Source: a virus. Taken from it: 38,459 nt of DNA. This document shows positions 5,678-11,411 of this stretch, one piece after another. The translations under genes and the position numbers were made by a program. The number at the start of each line of letters is the position of its first letter. Position 1 is the first letter of the stretch. The stretch lies in the IMG/VR virus record IMGVR_UViG_3300010334_000118, positions 1-38,459 of that record; one strand, written 5' to 3'. Under the pieces are notes generated by a model that worked only from the letters and a program-made list of their open reading frames with translations, did no database searches and had not been told where the DNA came from.

Positions 5678-6360
5678 AAAACACCTGCCATAACGTTACT
5701 TTGAGTTGCATTCTTGTCTGTCACCCAATCAGCTTTAAACGATTGCCAGTTTCGTACTACCGTTTCTTTCAAAGCGTTTTCCAATGTCCAACCAGCTTTG
5801 TCTGCTTCTTCAACAATGCCTTTTATTACCAATGGTGTGACTGATGCCTTCTTTGCTTTGCGGTGTTTAATGAATTCCTGCCAAACTTCTTGCGATACGC
5901 CATCAGGCGGTATATTTATGTTTGAAGATGAAGATGAAGAAGAAGATGAAGGGGTTTGTTTTTGTTTAACCTCTTTTTCAACCATATGGATAACCTTGTG
6001 GTTAACCTTCAGATTAGGGTTTCCCCCTAGTTTTCCACCCTCTGCCCTCTTGTTTCTCAAGTGTTCGTCTCTAACCATGCGTTTTGAGTAAATTTCTCCA
6101 GCATCAGCAAGTTCGTAAACACCGGCCTGACGTAACTCATCTAACCAACCTTCAACTTCAGGTAAGGTTGCCCCGACCATGCTTGCAAGGTTGGACGGAA
6201 GGATAACCTTGTTACCAACCTTCAAGTGTCCGTAAGGATTACCTTCGTGCATGAAACAAATCATGTCAATCCACAAACCCCGTGCGCCTAACGAGCATGA
6301 TCTGAGTGCCGTATCCCTTAGCCAGTCTGATGGATAAAACTGAAAGGATGGCCGCTTCAT
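5674..6360 (-). CDS. O-like phage replication initiator
   Basis: A 228-residue protein with the layout of phage replication proteins of the lambda O / DUF1376 type. The N-terminal winged-helix region runs from FQFYPSDWLRDTALRSCSLG to about 110 (ARGLWIDMICFMHEG, EVEGWLDELRQAGVYEL). A serine tract (about ten Ser, encoded by a ttcatc microsatellite at 5920-5945) forms a flexible linker. The C-terminal part (GVSQEVWQEFIKHRKAKKAS to NWQSFKADWV) is the domain that usually contacts the helicase. It probably binds the origin and recruits the 4389-5348 helicase. If the 9-mer array at 1534-1899 is an origin, this protein is the natural candidate to bind it. Overlaps both neighbours as ATGA. Confidence 0.75.
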   Translation of the reverse strand: MKRPSFQFYPSDWLRDTALRSCSLGARGLWIDMICFMHEGNPYGHLKVGNKVILPSNLASMVGATLPEVEGWLDELRQAGVYELADAGEIYSKRMVRDEHLRNKRAEGGKLGGNPNLKVNHKVIHMVEKEVKQKQTPSSSSSSSSSNINIPPDGVSQEVWQEFIKHRKAKKASVTPLVIKGIVEEADKAGWTLENALKETVVRNWQSFKADWVTDKNATQSNVMAGVL

Positions 6361-6548
6361 TCCTCACCATCCTGTTGTTCATTCGCCTCAGCAATAACAG
6401 ATTTTTCTCTGTTAAAAATTTCTGCAAATTGGTGAATGCTCAATCTAACCAATGACAGCTGGTTGCCATCACGATCAAATTGTTCAAAATAAATTACACC
6501 ATCTTGCCCATAAACATGAGTCTCAAGTTCTCTTGGAAAAACTAGCAT
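6357..6548 (-). CDS. Small hypothetical protein (63 aa)
   Basis: A 63-residue acidic protein with a beta-strand N-terminal half (LETHVYGQDGVIYFEQFDRDGNQLSLVRLS) and a helical, Glu-rich tail. No family is recognised. Its Shine-Dalgarno sequence (GGAG, 6557-6554) is 5 nt before the ATG and directly abuts the U-tract of the 6558-6639 terminator. It is therefore the first gene past the terminator/attenuator, in the place lambda uses for cII. It lacks a visible helix-turn-helix, so I do not call it a CII. Confidence 0.65.
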   Translation of the reverse strand: MLVFPRELETHVYGQDGVIYFEQFDRDGNQLSLVRLSIHQFAEIFNREKSVIAEANEQQDGEE

Positions 6549-6557
6549 AAAAGCTCC

Positions 6558-6639
6558 AAAAAAAAAGACTTAGGTGGAACTCTCACCGTTTCCGGTGTTG
6601 GCGGACTGGGTAGTACCAGCAGAGTTCCATCTAAGTCTT
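6558..6639 (-). terminator. Branched intrinsic terminator/attenuator (tR1-like position)
   Basis: Arms 6565-6583 and 6621-6639 form a 19-bp stem with one A.C mismatch on the minus-strand RNA (G.U on plus), followed on the minus strand by nine U's (6566-6558). The enclosed 37 nt form two further hairpins: CACCG/CGGTG (6584-6597), whose minus-strand loop is GAAA, and CTGG/CCAG (6606-6619). It lies 33 nt after the Cro-like gene and just before the replication genes, the position of lambda tR1. It probably limits replication-operon transcription until anti-termination or read-through. Confidence 0.8.
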
Positions 6640-6672
6640 ACTACAGAATCCCCGCCAAGGGATTTTCAAATC

Positions 6673-6852
6673 TTACGCTAACTTCTTAGCTTCCGCAATC
6701 TGTTTACGAAACTTTATCTTAAGCACCGTTTCCCAGCCTCTTGGAACGCCCCTGGTGCGCCAGTTGGAGACTACGTTGGGCTTAACGTCCAGCTTTTCAG
6801 CCAAGCGTGCTATGCCGCCAGAGTCTTTGATTGCGATCTCTAAAAAGTTCAT
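6673..6852 (-). CDS. Cro/YdaS-like helix-turn-helix regulator (59 aa)
   Basis: A 59-residue DNA-binding protein just below common length cut-offs. It begins MNFLEIAIKDSGGIARLAEK and contains a classic helix-turn-helix (IARLAEKLDVKPNVVSNWRT, about 14-33), followed by RGVPRGWETVLK, as in Cro and YdaS-type regulators. It is the first gene leftward from the divergent control region and precedes the replication operon, as cro does in lambda. It has no Shine-Dalgarno sequence, and the likely -10 ends 5 nt before the ATG, so its mRNA is probably leaderless. It should bind the paired CATCACANNNGTGT sites at 6864-6877 and 6930-6943. No CI partner gene is present. Confidence 0.8.
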   Translation of the reverse strand: MNFLEIAIKDSGGIARLAEKLDVKPNVVSNWRTRGVPRGWETVLKIKFRKQIAEAKKLA

Positions 6853-6857
6853 GCCGA

Positions 6858-6884
6858 TTTATAACACAAATGTGATGAGTACAA
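6858..6884 (-). promoter_or_regulatory. Leftward early promoter (PR-like)
   Basis: Minus strand: -35 TTGTAC (6884-6879), 15-bp spacer, -10 TATAAA (6863-6858). The predicted start falls at or within a base or two of the Cro-like ATG at 6852. The short spacer lowers confidence. Confidence 0.5.
6864..6877 (-). promoter_or_regulatory. Operator-like site O1 (CATCACANNNGTGT)
   Basis: Minus strand CATCACATTTGTGT sits between the -35 and -10 of the leftward promoter and has partial dyad symmetry (CACA/TGTG). The same motif with a different centre occurs at 6930-6943 on the plus strand. Confidence 0.5.
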
Positions 6885-6921
6885 TTTTTAGAATTGACAC
6901 CTAAAAAAAAGTAAAAAAAAG

Positions 6922-6950
6922 TTCAGAAGCATCACAAACGTGTGTAAGAT
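6922..6950 (+). promoter_or_regulatory. Rightward early promoter (PL-like)
   Basis: Plus strand: -35 TTCAGA (6922-6927), 17-bp spacer, -10 TAAGAT (6945-6950), each 4/6 to the sigma-70 consensus. An A-rich UP-like tract (6903-6920) precedes it. It would start at about 6957, giving a roughly 40-nt leader to the gene at 6997. Confidence 0.5.
6930..6943 (+). promoter_or_regulatory. Operator-like site O2 (CATCACANNNGTGT)
   Basis: CATCACAAACGTGT lies between the -35 and -10 of the rightward promoter, mirroring O1. The two sites match at all 11 fixed positions and are inverted relative to each other, about 66 bp centre to centre. Confidence 0.5.
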
Positions 6951-6996
6951 AGCGCCAAGCCCAAGCAATCCCGCTAGGGTCTTTTTAAGGAAAATT

Positions 6997-7179
6997 ATGA
7001 AGTCAATCTTAACAAAGCGCGGATCTAGCGTTAGCGTAGACAAATATGATGCATGGGATGAAGCCAAAGAAGTTTGGCTTAGTATTTCTTTGCCGTTAGC
7101 AAGCATTAGCGCAATTCTTAGCAAAGACCAAGCTACTGAATTGGCAAAAATGTTAATTGAATTTGCGGAACAAGCATGA
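6997..7179 (+). CDS. Small hypothetical early protein (60 aa)
   Basis: The true start is the ATG at 6997 (MKSILTKRGSSV...), preceded by AAGGA at 6987-6991; an upstream in-frame alternative at 6940 is rejected because it runs through the promoter. The 60-residue product has a basic N-terminus and a helical second half (AILSKDQATELAKMLIEFAEQA). Its SLPLASISAILSKDQA region resembles small conserved phage proteins, but no function is known. It is the first gene of the rightward recombination operon, and its TGA overlaps the next ATG (ATGA). Confidence 0.7.
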   Translation: MKSILTKRGSSVSVDKYDAWDEAKEVWLSISLPLASISAILSKDQATELAKMLIEFAEQA

Positions 7180-7265
7180 ACGCAATACGACTTTTTTTCA
7201 TGTTTCGCCGCAAAGGCTGGACGTTGACGCAAGCAATTAAACAAACATATAGGATTACAAAATGA
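7176..7265 (+). CDS. Micro-protein (29 aa) coupled on both sides
   Basis: ATG at 7176 overlaps the previous stop (ATGA), and its own TGA (7263-7265) overlaps the next ATG (7262). The 29-residue product is basic (MNAIRLFFMFRRKGWTLTQA...) with a short hydrophobic start. Similar micro-proteins of the form LxxxLRRKGxx...A occur in phage early operons in my recollection, but I cannot name a family. The two overlapping junctions are the main support. Confidence 0.5.
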   Translation: MNAIRLFFMFRRKGWTLTQAIKQTYRITK

Positions 7266-7567
7266 CAACATACGCAGCAATTGAGATGGACATTGTTCGC
7301 TGGGCAGAGGCTAGAAAAATTGTGCCCAACTCTACGCCGGCAACGCAACTGCTAAAAGCCGTTAGCGAAATGGGAGAATTGGCAGACTCCACAATCAAAG
7401 GCCATCATGACGACATTGTGGACGCCGTTGGCGACGTAATGGTTTGCTTGATTGTGTATTGCGCTTTGCAACGTATTAACCTGGTGTCTTGCATGGAAGT
7501 GGCATACGACCAGATTAAGAACCGCAAGGGAACTTTGCTGCCCAACGGCGTTTTTGTGAAAGAATGA
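7262..7567 (+). CDS. MazG-like nucleotide pyrophosphohydrolase
   Basis: A 101-residue all-alpha NTP pyrophosphohydrolase. The metal-binding pattern is visible as VSEMGELAD (E36, E39) and HHDDIVDAVGDVMV (D51, D54, D58), the E-x2-E ... E/D-x2-D arrangement of MazG. Such enzymes hydrolyse NTPs or dNTPs to monophosphate and pyrophosphate; phage versions may lower host (p)ppGpp precursors or adjust nucleotide pools. The size fits a single MazG domain. It sits 1 nt before the ERF gene in the recombination operon. A second, smaller relative may be the gene at 10641-10847. Confidence 0.8.
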   Translation: MTTYAAIEMDIVRWAEARKIVPNSTPATQLLKAVSEMGELADSTIKGHHDDIVDAVGDVMVCLIVYCALQRINLVSCMEVAYDQIKNRKGTLLPNGVFVKE

Positions 7568-7568
7568 A

Positions 7569-8117
7569 ATGAAAGAAATTGCAACAGCGTTTGTTAAAGC
7601 GCAAAAAGCCTTTGGGCCTGCGCTTAAAACGTCTACAAACCCTCATTTTAAAAGTCGGTATGCTGACCTTGCCGCTTGCGTGGAGGCCGTAATTGACGCC
7701 TTAAACGCCAATGGAATAGCTCTTGTACAGGTCATGCACGAATGTAGTGATGGAGTGATTGTGTCCACCACTTTTATTCATGAATCAGGCGAAGTTATAG
7801 ACTGCGGCAAGTTGCATGTTCCAGCCGCTAAACACGATCCGCAGGGTTATGGAAGTGCCCTTACTTATGCTAGGCGGTACAGTTTAATGGCAGCTTGCGG
7901 TATTGCGCCAGAGGACGATGATGGCAATGCGGGAAGTAAGCCGCCACCAAAATTAACGGACGCAACCCTAAAAGCATTGCTTGCAGATATTTCTGAGTGC
8001 AAAAATGAAGCAGAATTAAAAAATGCTTACTTTGAAGCAATTAAAGCAGCAGGCAACAATCAAGTAGCCAAAGATCAAATTATTGCGGCTAAAGACGCAC
8101 GAAAGGCAAAATTATGA
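7569..8117 (+). CDS. erf: ERF-family single-strand annealing protein
   Basis: A 182-residue ERF recombinase, the P22-type protein that anneals complementary single strands and circularises or recombines phage DNA. The family signature is clear: AFVKAQKAFGPALKTSTNP, FKSRYADLAACVEAVIDAL, then DPQGYGSALTYARRYSLMAA and GIAPEDDDGN. The C-terminal 60 residues are a variable, charged region. It is followed at a 4-nt overlap by a YqaJ-like exonuclease, making the usual two-component recombination pair. The NinB-like mediator on the divergent operon would assist it. Confidence 0.9.
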   Translation: MKEIATAFVKAQKAFGPALKTSTNPHFKSRYADLAACVEAVIDALNANGIALVQVMHECSDGVIVSTTFIHESGEVIDCGKLHVPAAKHDPQGYGSALTYARRYSLMAACGIAPEDDDGNAGSKPPPKLTDATLKALLADISECKNEAELKNAYFEAIKAAGNNQVAKDQIIAAKDARKAKL

Positions 8118-8737
8118 TTATCCGAGCAAGCGCATTGTCGTCAATCATGACGGACGGTAAAGGTAAAGACGAACTTTCTGTAGGCGCTAAAACCTACGTC
8201 ACCAAACTGGCAAAAGAATTTGTTTATGGTTACGAAGAACGCATCACCAGCAAGTACATGGAAAAAGGAATCCGAGTTGAAAATGCGTCAATTGACCTGT
8301 ACAACGCTGTCAAGCTGACCAGCTACGTTAAAAACACAGAGCGCCGCACTAATGAATGGATTACTGGCGAGGCCGACATTGTGGCAACCCACAAGATCAT
8401 TGACATCAAATCAAGTTGGTGCTTGACTACTTTTCCTGTAACTGAAGAACAAGGCGAAGATAAAGGATACGAATGGCAATTGCGTGCTTATATGATGCTG
8501 TGGGACAAACCTTATGCAGAAATTGCGTATTGTTTAATTTCCACGCCAGATGATTTGATTGGATGGGAATCGCAAAGCCTGCATCAAGTTGACCACATTA
8601 ACCGTGAACTAAGAGTTACGCTAGTACCATATGAAAGAGATTTAGCTTTAGAGGAAAAGATTAAAGTTAAAGTACAAGCCGCCAGATTTTACTACGCCGA
8701 AATTGTTCGGGAAATATCTAATCAACACATTCATTAA
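8114..8737 (+). CDS. YqaJ-type phage exonuclease
   Basis: A 207-residue PD-(D/E)XK exonuclease of the YqaJ/lambda-Exo type. Conserved elements are GIRVENASIDLY (glutamate of motif I, E56), TGEADIVATHKIIDIKSSW (D88 and the D97-x-K99 catalytic core), and GYEWQLRAYMMLW, the Q-L-x-A/G-Y-M motif of the family. It would resect double-stranded ends 5' to 3' to feed the ERF annealing protein encoded just upstream (ATGA overlap). Length is typical of the compact versions. Confidence 0.85.
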   Translation: MIIRASALSSIMTDGKGKDELSVGAKTYVTKLAKEFVYGYEERITSKYMEKGIRVENASIDLYNAVKLTSYVKNTERRTNEWITGEADIVATHKIIDIKSSWCLTTFPVTEEQGEDKGYEWQLRAYMMLWDKPYAEIAYCLISTPDDLIGWESQSLHQVDHINRELRVTLVPYERDLALEEKIKVKVQAARFYYAEIVREISNQHIH

Positions 8738-8744
8738 GGTTTAT

Positions 8745-8981
8745 ATGTCTAAAATTCTCAAAGAAATCACCATAATTGCCGGTCAATATAAAAACAAAGA
8801 AGGCACTCAAAAGAACCGTTACCAACGTATTGGTAGCATTATTGAAACCAAAAATGGAGAAATGTTAAAACTTGACCAAATGCCTTTGATTGATGGCGGC
8901 TGGAATGGCTGGGCATATATTAATGACCCGCGCCAAGATGATGCGCCAAAATCACGGAATGATGACGATATGCCATTTTAA
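8745..8981 (+). CDS. Small protein with SSB-type acidic tip
   Basis: Start at ATG 8745 (MSKILKEITIIAGQYKN), 9 nt after an AAGG that overlaps the end of the exonuclease gene; a longer frame from 8703 overlaps that gene heavily and is less likely. The 78-residue product has strand-rich N-terminal residues (EITIIAGQY, RIGSIIETKNGEMLKL) and ends NDDDMPF, nearly the DDDIPF tip by which bacterial SSB recruits partner proteins. Right after the ERF and exonuclease genes this suggests a minimal SSB-like or SSB-mimicking protein. No full OB-fold signature is visible, so whether it binds DNA is inference. Confidence 0.7.
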   Translation: MSKILKEITIIAGQYKNKEGTQKNRYQRIGSIIETKNGEMLKLDQMPLIDGGWNGWAYINDPRQDDAPKSRNDDDMPF

Positions 8982-8987
8982 TTTTTA

Positions 8988-9058
8988 GGGAGATGCGTAC
9001 TCCATGACCAGATGCACTGTAAAAACTCTGGGCTTAATGAGGCAAATCTCCCTTTTTT
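8988..9058 (+). terminator. Long-loop terminator with alternative hairpin (attenuator-like)
   Basis: GGGAGAT (8988-8994) pairs with ATCTCCC (9046-9052), followed by six T's (9053-9058). Inside, CCAGA (9008-9012) pairs with TCTGG (9027-9031). Alternatively GGAG (8989-8992) pairs with CTCC (9000-9003), which removes the terminator's left arm. It lies between the recombination genes and the distal accessory genes, so it could control entry into the distal half of the operon. A possible 18-codon reading frame (9004-9060) runs through it. Confidence 0.65.
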
Positions 9059-9073
9059 AACAGTAAAAATATT

Positions 9074-9325
9074 ATGAAATTAGCAGCAGGTAATCCAAAT
9101 TTAAGAGTAAACAGAGAAACATCTTTAGGATGTTTTGCAGTATCTATTGGAGACAAAGAGAGGGCTAGATATAGAACTGGTTTTATGCCATCAGCAAAAG
9201 AACCAAATGCAGTTCCTGCGCCAAGAATGAGTTTATGGGAAAGAGGAATTTACGAGCCGCCAAAGAACGAATACGTTCGCCCAGGTGCGAACGACTTTTT
9301 GAATATTAAAAGCAGGGGGTTTTGA
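9074..9325 (+). CDS. Hypothetical protein (83 aa)
   Basis: An 83-residue basic protein starting MKLAAGNPNLRVNRET with no membrane segment. The middle is Pro/Ala-rich (GFMPSAKEPNAVPAPRMSLW) and the C-terminus is Asn/Gly-rich. I recognise no family. It is the first gene after the attenuator-like hairpin, and its TGA overlaps the next ATG (TGATG). Consistent operon context is the main support. Confidence 0.6.
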   Translation: MKLAAGNPNLRVNRETSLGCFAVSIGDKERARYRTGFMPSAKEPNAVPAPRMSLWERGIYEPPKNEYVRPGANDFLNIKSRGF

Positions 9326-9549
9326 TGAAAAGAACTGTTTGCCCCCAAGGGATGGTCGATACTTGTTGTGAAAATTACTGGAGGTGTGGTCATGGTTGGT
9401 TGCGCGGCGAGCAGTGCGAAATCTGCAACGCACCCAAACGCGAATGGGTAGGGCTGACGGAGGAACAAGCTGCGTGGTGTCAAGCACCTACAACAAGAGA
9501 AACATGGAAGCGAATTGAAGCTGCCCTGAAGGAGAAGAACAATGGATGA
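9325..9549 (+). CDS. Small Cys-rich, possibly zinc-ribbon protein (74 aa)
   Basis: ATG at 9325 shares a base with the previous TGA; an upstream TTG at 9322 is less likely. The 74-residue product has Cys at 6, 14, 15, 21, 30 and 33, including CxxC in GEQCEICNAPKREW and a CGHGW motif, consistent with a zinc ribbon. A Trp-rich helix follows (TTRETWKRIEAALKEK). Zinc-binding micro-proteins are common in phage early operons and often bind DNA or RNA polymerase, but there is no direct evidence here. Confidence 0.65.
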   Translation: MKRTVCPQGMVDTCCENYWRCGHGWLRGEQCEICNAPKREWVGLTEEQAAWCQAPTTRETWKRIEAALKEKNNG

Positions 9550-9826
9550 CGACACCGTTAGATTTTTGTCCGAGGTCGCCAAGCGCAGCCAAAACCCTCA
9601 AATGATGCGCAGCATTATCAACTCTGCCATAGGCGGATGCGAACGCGCTGCACGTCTTGCCTGTGAGCAGGCTGCCGATATGGAGGTGGTGGCAAGCATG
9701 GCCATGAATACGCGGCTGTTCAAAGGCAACGAAAAGTTTCTGGCCGACAAGCTAAATAAATGGAAAAACAAAACAGCCCTGCGCTGGGATGACCAGATCG
9801 CCAAACTCAAGGAGAAGAACACATGA
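9542..9826 (+). CDS. Hypothetical helical protein (94 aa)
   Basis: A 94-residue helical protein (MDDDTVRFLSEVAKRS...) with an Ala-rich centre (AARLACEQAADMEVVASMAM) and a basic C-terminal half (FLADKLNKWKNKTALRWDDQ). No family is recognised. It overlaps the previous gene by 8 nt and the next by 4 nt. Its end (KLKEKNT) and that of the previous gene (ALKEKNN) share the DNA stretch aaggagaagaac, hinting at small-scale duplication at gene ends in this run. Confidence 0.65.
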   Translation: MDDDTVRFLSEVAKRSQNPQMMRSIINSAIGGCERAARLACEQAADMEVVASMAMNTRLFKGNEKFLADKLNKWKNKTALRWDDQIAKLKEKNT

Positions 9827-10029
9827 ACGAACGAGACATTGAACTTGCAAAACAAGCTGAAATAGCAGCAAACAAGGGTAATCATGTTGATGTAAAAATT
9901 ATGATGGACAAGTTCGCCGAACTCATCCGCGCCGACGAGCGTGAGGCTTGTGCAGTTATTGTTGAAAATATGAACAGTCTGCTTTCACCAGAGATAGCCG
10001 CTGCAATCCGAGCAAGGGGGAACACATGA
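9823..10029 (+). CDS. Small phage protein of the 'EREACA...AAAIRARG' type, copy 1
   Basis: A 68-residue helical protein containing ADEREACAVIVENM and ending IAAAIRARGNT. Proteins with this EREACA ... AIRARG pattern are common, uncharacterised members of phage early operons. Its last codons and the junction to the next gene are nearly identical to the end of the following gene (9997-10030 versus 10176-10209, one difference in 34), as is gagcgtgaggcttgtgca (9937-9954). It overlaps both neighbours by 4 nt. Confidence 0.75.
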   Translation: MNERDIELAKQAEIAANKGNHVDVKIMMDKFAELIRADEREACAVIVENMNSLLSPEIAAAIRARGNT

Positions 10030-10208
10030 CACAAGATGAAATCATTGAACTGGCTATACAAGGTCATGCAAGCACCCGTGATGCTATTCGTTGGGCTATG
10101 AATCAAGAGCGTGAGGCTTGTGCAAAGTTAGCCGATGCGGCTAGTGTGTACAACCGCTTTATTAGCATAGAAATTGCCGCTGCAATTCGAGCAAGGGGGA
10201 ACACATGA
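10026..10208 (+). CDS. Small phage protein of the 'EREACA...AAAIRARG' type, copy 2
   Basis: A 60-residue paralogue of the preceding product: it shares QEREACAKLAD and the identical ending IAAAIRARGNT, while its N-terminus (MTQDEIIELAIQGHASTRDA) differs. The pair looks like a tandem duplication with divergent N-terminal halves. Function is unknown. It overlaps both neighbours by 4 nt. Confidence 0.75.
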   Translation: MTQDEIIELAIQGHASTRDAIRWAMNQEREACAKLADAASVYNRFISIEIAAAIRARGNT

Positions 10209-10402
10209 CTGAGCAACGCTACTTTGCCGGAGGGCAAGAATTTCTTTACCCCCACGCTGGCGACCCGCTAGCACCCCTAGATACTAAAGTGCTTTTATTA
10301 TCCAAAGGTGGTATTTGCACTACGGGATACTGGGGAGCAAGTTGGTGCATTGGCTGGCTGCCTTTGCCTAAGCGAAATATGGATAAAGAAGATATTAAGT
10401 GA
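10205..10402 (+). CDS. Small Trp/Gly-rich phage protein (65 aa)
   Basis: A 65-residue protein with strands VLLLSKGGICTTGYWG and WCIGWLPLPKR. The ending W-x-x-GWLPLP is typical of the small phage proteins often labelled DUF551-like, so I place it tentatively there. Function is unknown. It overlaps the previous gene by 4 nt, and its TGA overlaps the next start (GTGA). Confidence 0.65.
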   Translation: MTEQRYFAGGQEFLYPHAGDPLAPLDTKVLLLSKGGICTTGYWGASWCIGWLPLPKRNMDKEDIK

Positions 10403-10638
10403 CAACATACCATCCAATAATACGCGACTTGTTGAGGTTAAAAGATGACGGACTGACAACGAAAGAAATAAGCGACGAGTTAAAAATGGGTAGGAACGTT
10501 GTCCGAACCGCGCTGCGTAAGATGCCCGATGCATACATAGACCGATGGCTTTGCGCAGACAACCCAAGCATTCCACCTGAAGCTGTCTGGTGCGTCGTAG
10601 TTCCACCCGAAAATTGCCCTAAACCAAATAGGAATTAA
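10399..10638 (+). CDS. Helix-turn-helix protein, GTG start
   Basis: A 79-residue protein beginning at GTG 10399, whose last two bases start the previous TGA. Residues 4-40 (PIIRDLLRLKDDGLTTKEIS, DELKMGRNVVRTALRKM) form a clear helix-turn-helix of the type that recognises DNA by sequence. The C-terminal part is Pro-rich with several Cys/Trp. It could be a regulator of the middle or late genes: it is the only strong DNA-binding candidate near the 3' end of the rightward operon. Confidence 0.7.
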   Translation: MTTYHPIIRDLLRLKDDGLTTKEISDELKMGRNVVRTALRKMPDAYIDRWLCADNPSIPPEAVWCVVVPPENCPKPNRN

Positions 10639-10640
10639 AA

Positions 10641-10847
10641 ATGACAACAGGAACAGAATTAGCAGTTTGCAATGATATTGCAAGGCGTCAATCAATGGGA
10701 ATCAAAAAGTACGGAATGACCGTATCCGAAAATCCTTTGACCAAAGCCCAATGGCGTCAGCATTTGTATGAAGAATTATTAGATGCCGTAATCTATTTAA
10801 AACGGGAAATGCAAGAAGAAACAAGGCTACTTGACGACCAAAAATAA
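10641..10847 (+). CDS. Small MazG-like / phage nucleotide-hydrolase-like protein
   Basis: A 68-residue helical protein with the pattern NDIARRQSMGIKKYGMTV, NPLTKAQWRQHLYEELLDAV, IYLKREMQEE. The HLYEELLDAxxYLKR segment has the E-E-x2-D spacing of the all-alpha NTP pyrophosphohydrolases, and similar proteins are widespread in phages. It is short, so catalysis is uncertain. It is the last gene of the rightward operon; its stop is 1 nt from the stop of the convergent endolysin gene, with no terminator hairpin between. Confidence 0.65.
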   Translation: MTTGTELAVCNDIARRQSMGIKKYGMTVSENPLTKAQWRQHLYEELLDAVIYLKREMQEETRLLDDQK

Positions 10848-10848
10848 A

Positions 10849-11358
10849 CTAAGCCATACTTGATGCATTGGATTGGACGTAAGAAATTCTATTTCCCCAG
10901 CCCTTTCCAAAAACGGTCCAAGTTGGAAGTTGCTCCAGAAACTGTAGTCTTGTGTCGTTGTAATGCGAAATCAAAAAATGAATTGGGTAGGTTTCAATTA
11001 TTGCCAAAGTCTTAGGGCCAATAAACCCGTCTACAGGAACATTTACAAGCTCTTGCAGCCACTTGGCAGCTCTACCTGGTCCAGAGTTAATTGCAGCGTC
11101 AAATACGGCGTAATCAAGGCCAGATGGAAGCAAATCGCCAGATACTTTGTCCCAGTATTTGCGTTTGTAGAGTGGCATAACGTCGGATTTTGTCAAATTT
11201 TTCATATCTTTTTCGGATACTTGATGTCCTACGTATTCTTCCCAAACCGCTTTGGTAACACCTAAATTGGTCATTCCGCCTGGATCTTGTTTGTTGTTTA
11301 CAAACCCGCCCTCAGAAGAAAGTACGTTTTTGAGTGCTTGTTCAAAGTTTGAAATCAT
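10849..11358 (-). CDS. Endolysin, glycoside hydrolase family 108
   Basis: A 169-residue muramidase-type endolysin. The N-terminal GH108 domain has the family's catalytic EGG in LSSEGGFVNNKQDPGGMTNL (E16), and a C-terminal region (GPGRAAKWLQELVNVPVDGF, IGPKT) matches the associated peptidoglycan-binding domain. It cuts the peptidoglycan glycan backbone at the end of infection. It has no signal peptide, so release should depend on the holin encoded at 12775-13161. It is the last gene of the leftward late operon and is separated from the rest of the lysis cluster by an inserted rightward gene and the phosphoesterase. Confidence 0.9.
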   Translation of the reverse strand: MISNFEQALKNVLSSEGGFVNNKQDPGGMTNLGVTKAVWEEYVGHQVSEKDMKNLTKSDVMPLYKRKYWDKVSGDLLPSGLDYAVFDAAINSGPGRAAKWLQELVNVPVDGFIGPKTLAIIETYPIHFLISHYNDTRLQFLEQLPTWTVFGKGWGNRISYVQSNASSMA

Positions 11359-11411
11359 AGTGTTGTAAGATTGTTTTGCAGCGTTTTGCTGCGATTAATT
11401 TGGAGAACGAA

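Noticed and set aside
6894-6899. Perfect TTGACA as rightward -35
   Set aside because: No -10-like hexamer at 16-18 bp; the A-rich tract follows. The TTCAGA/TAAGAT pair is better spaced.
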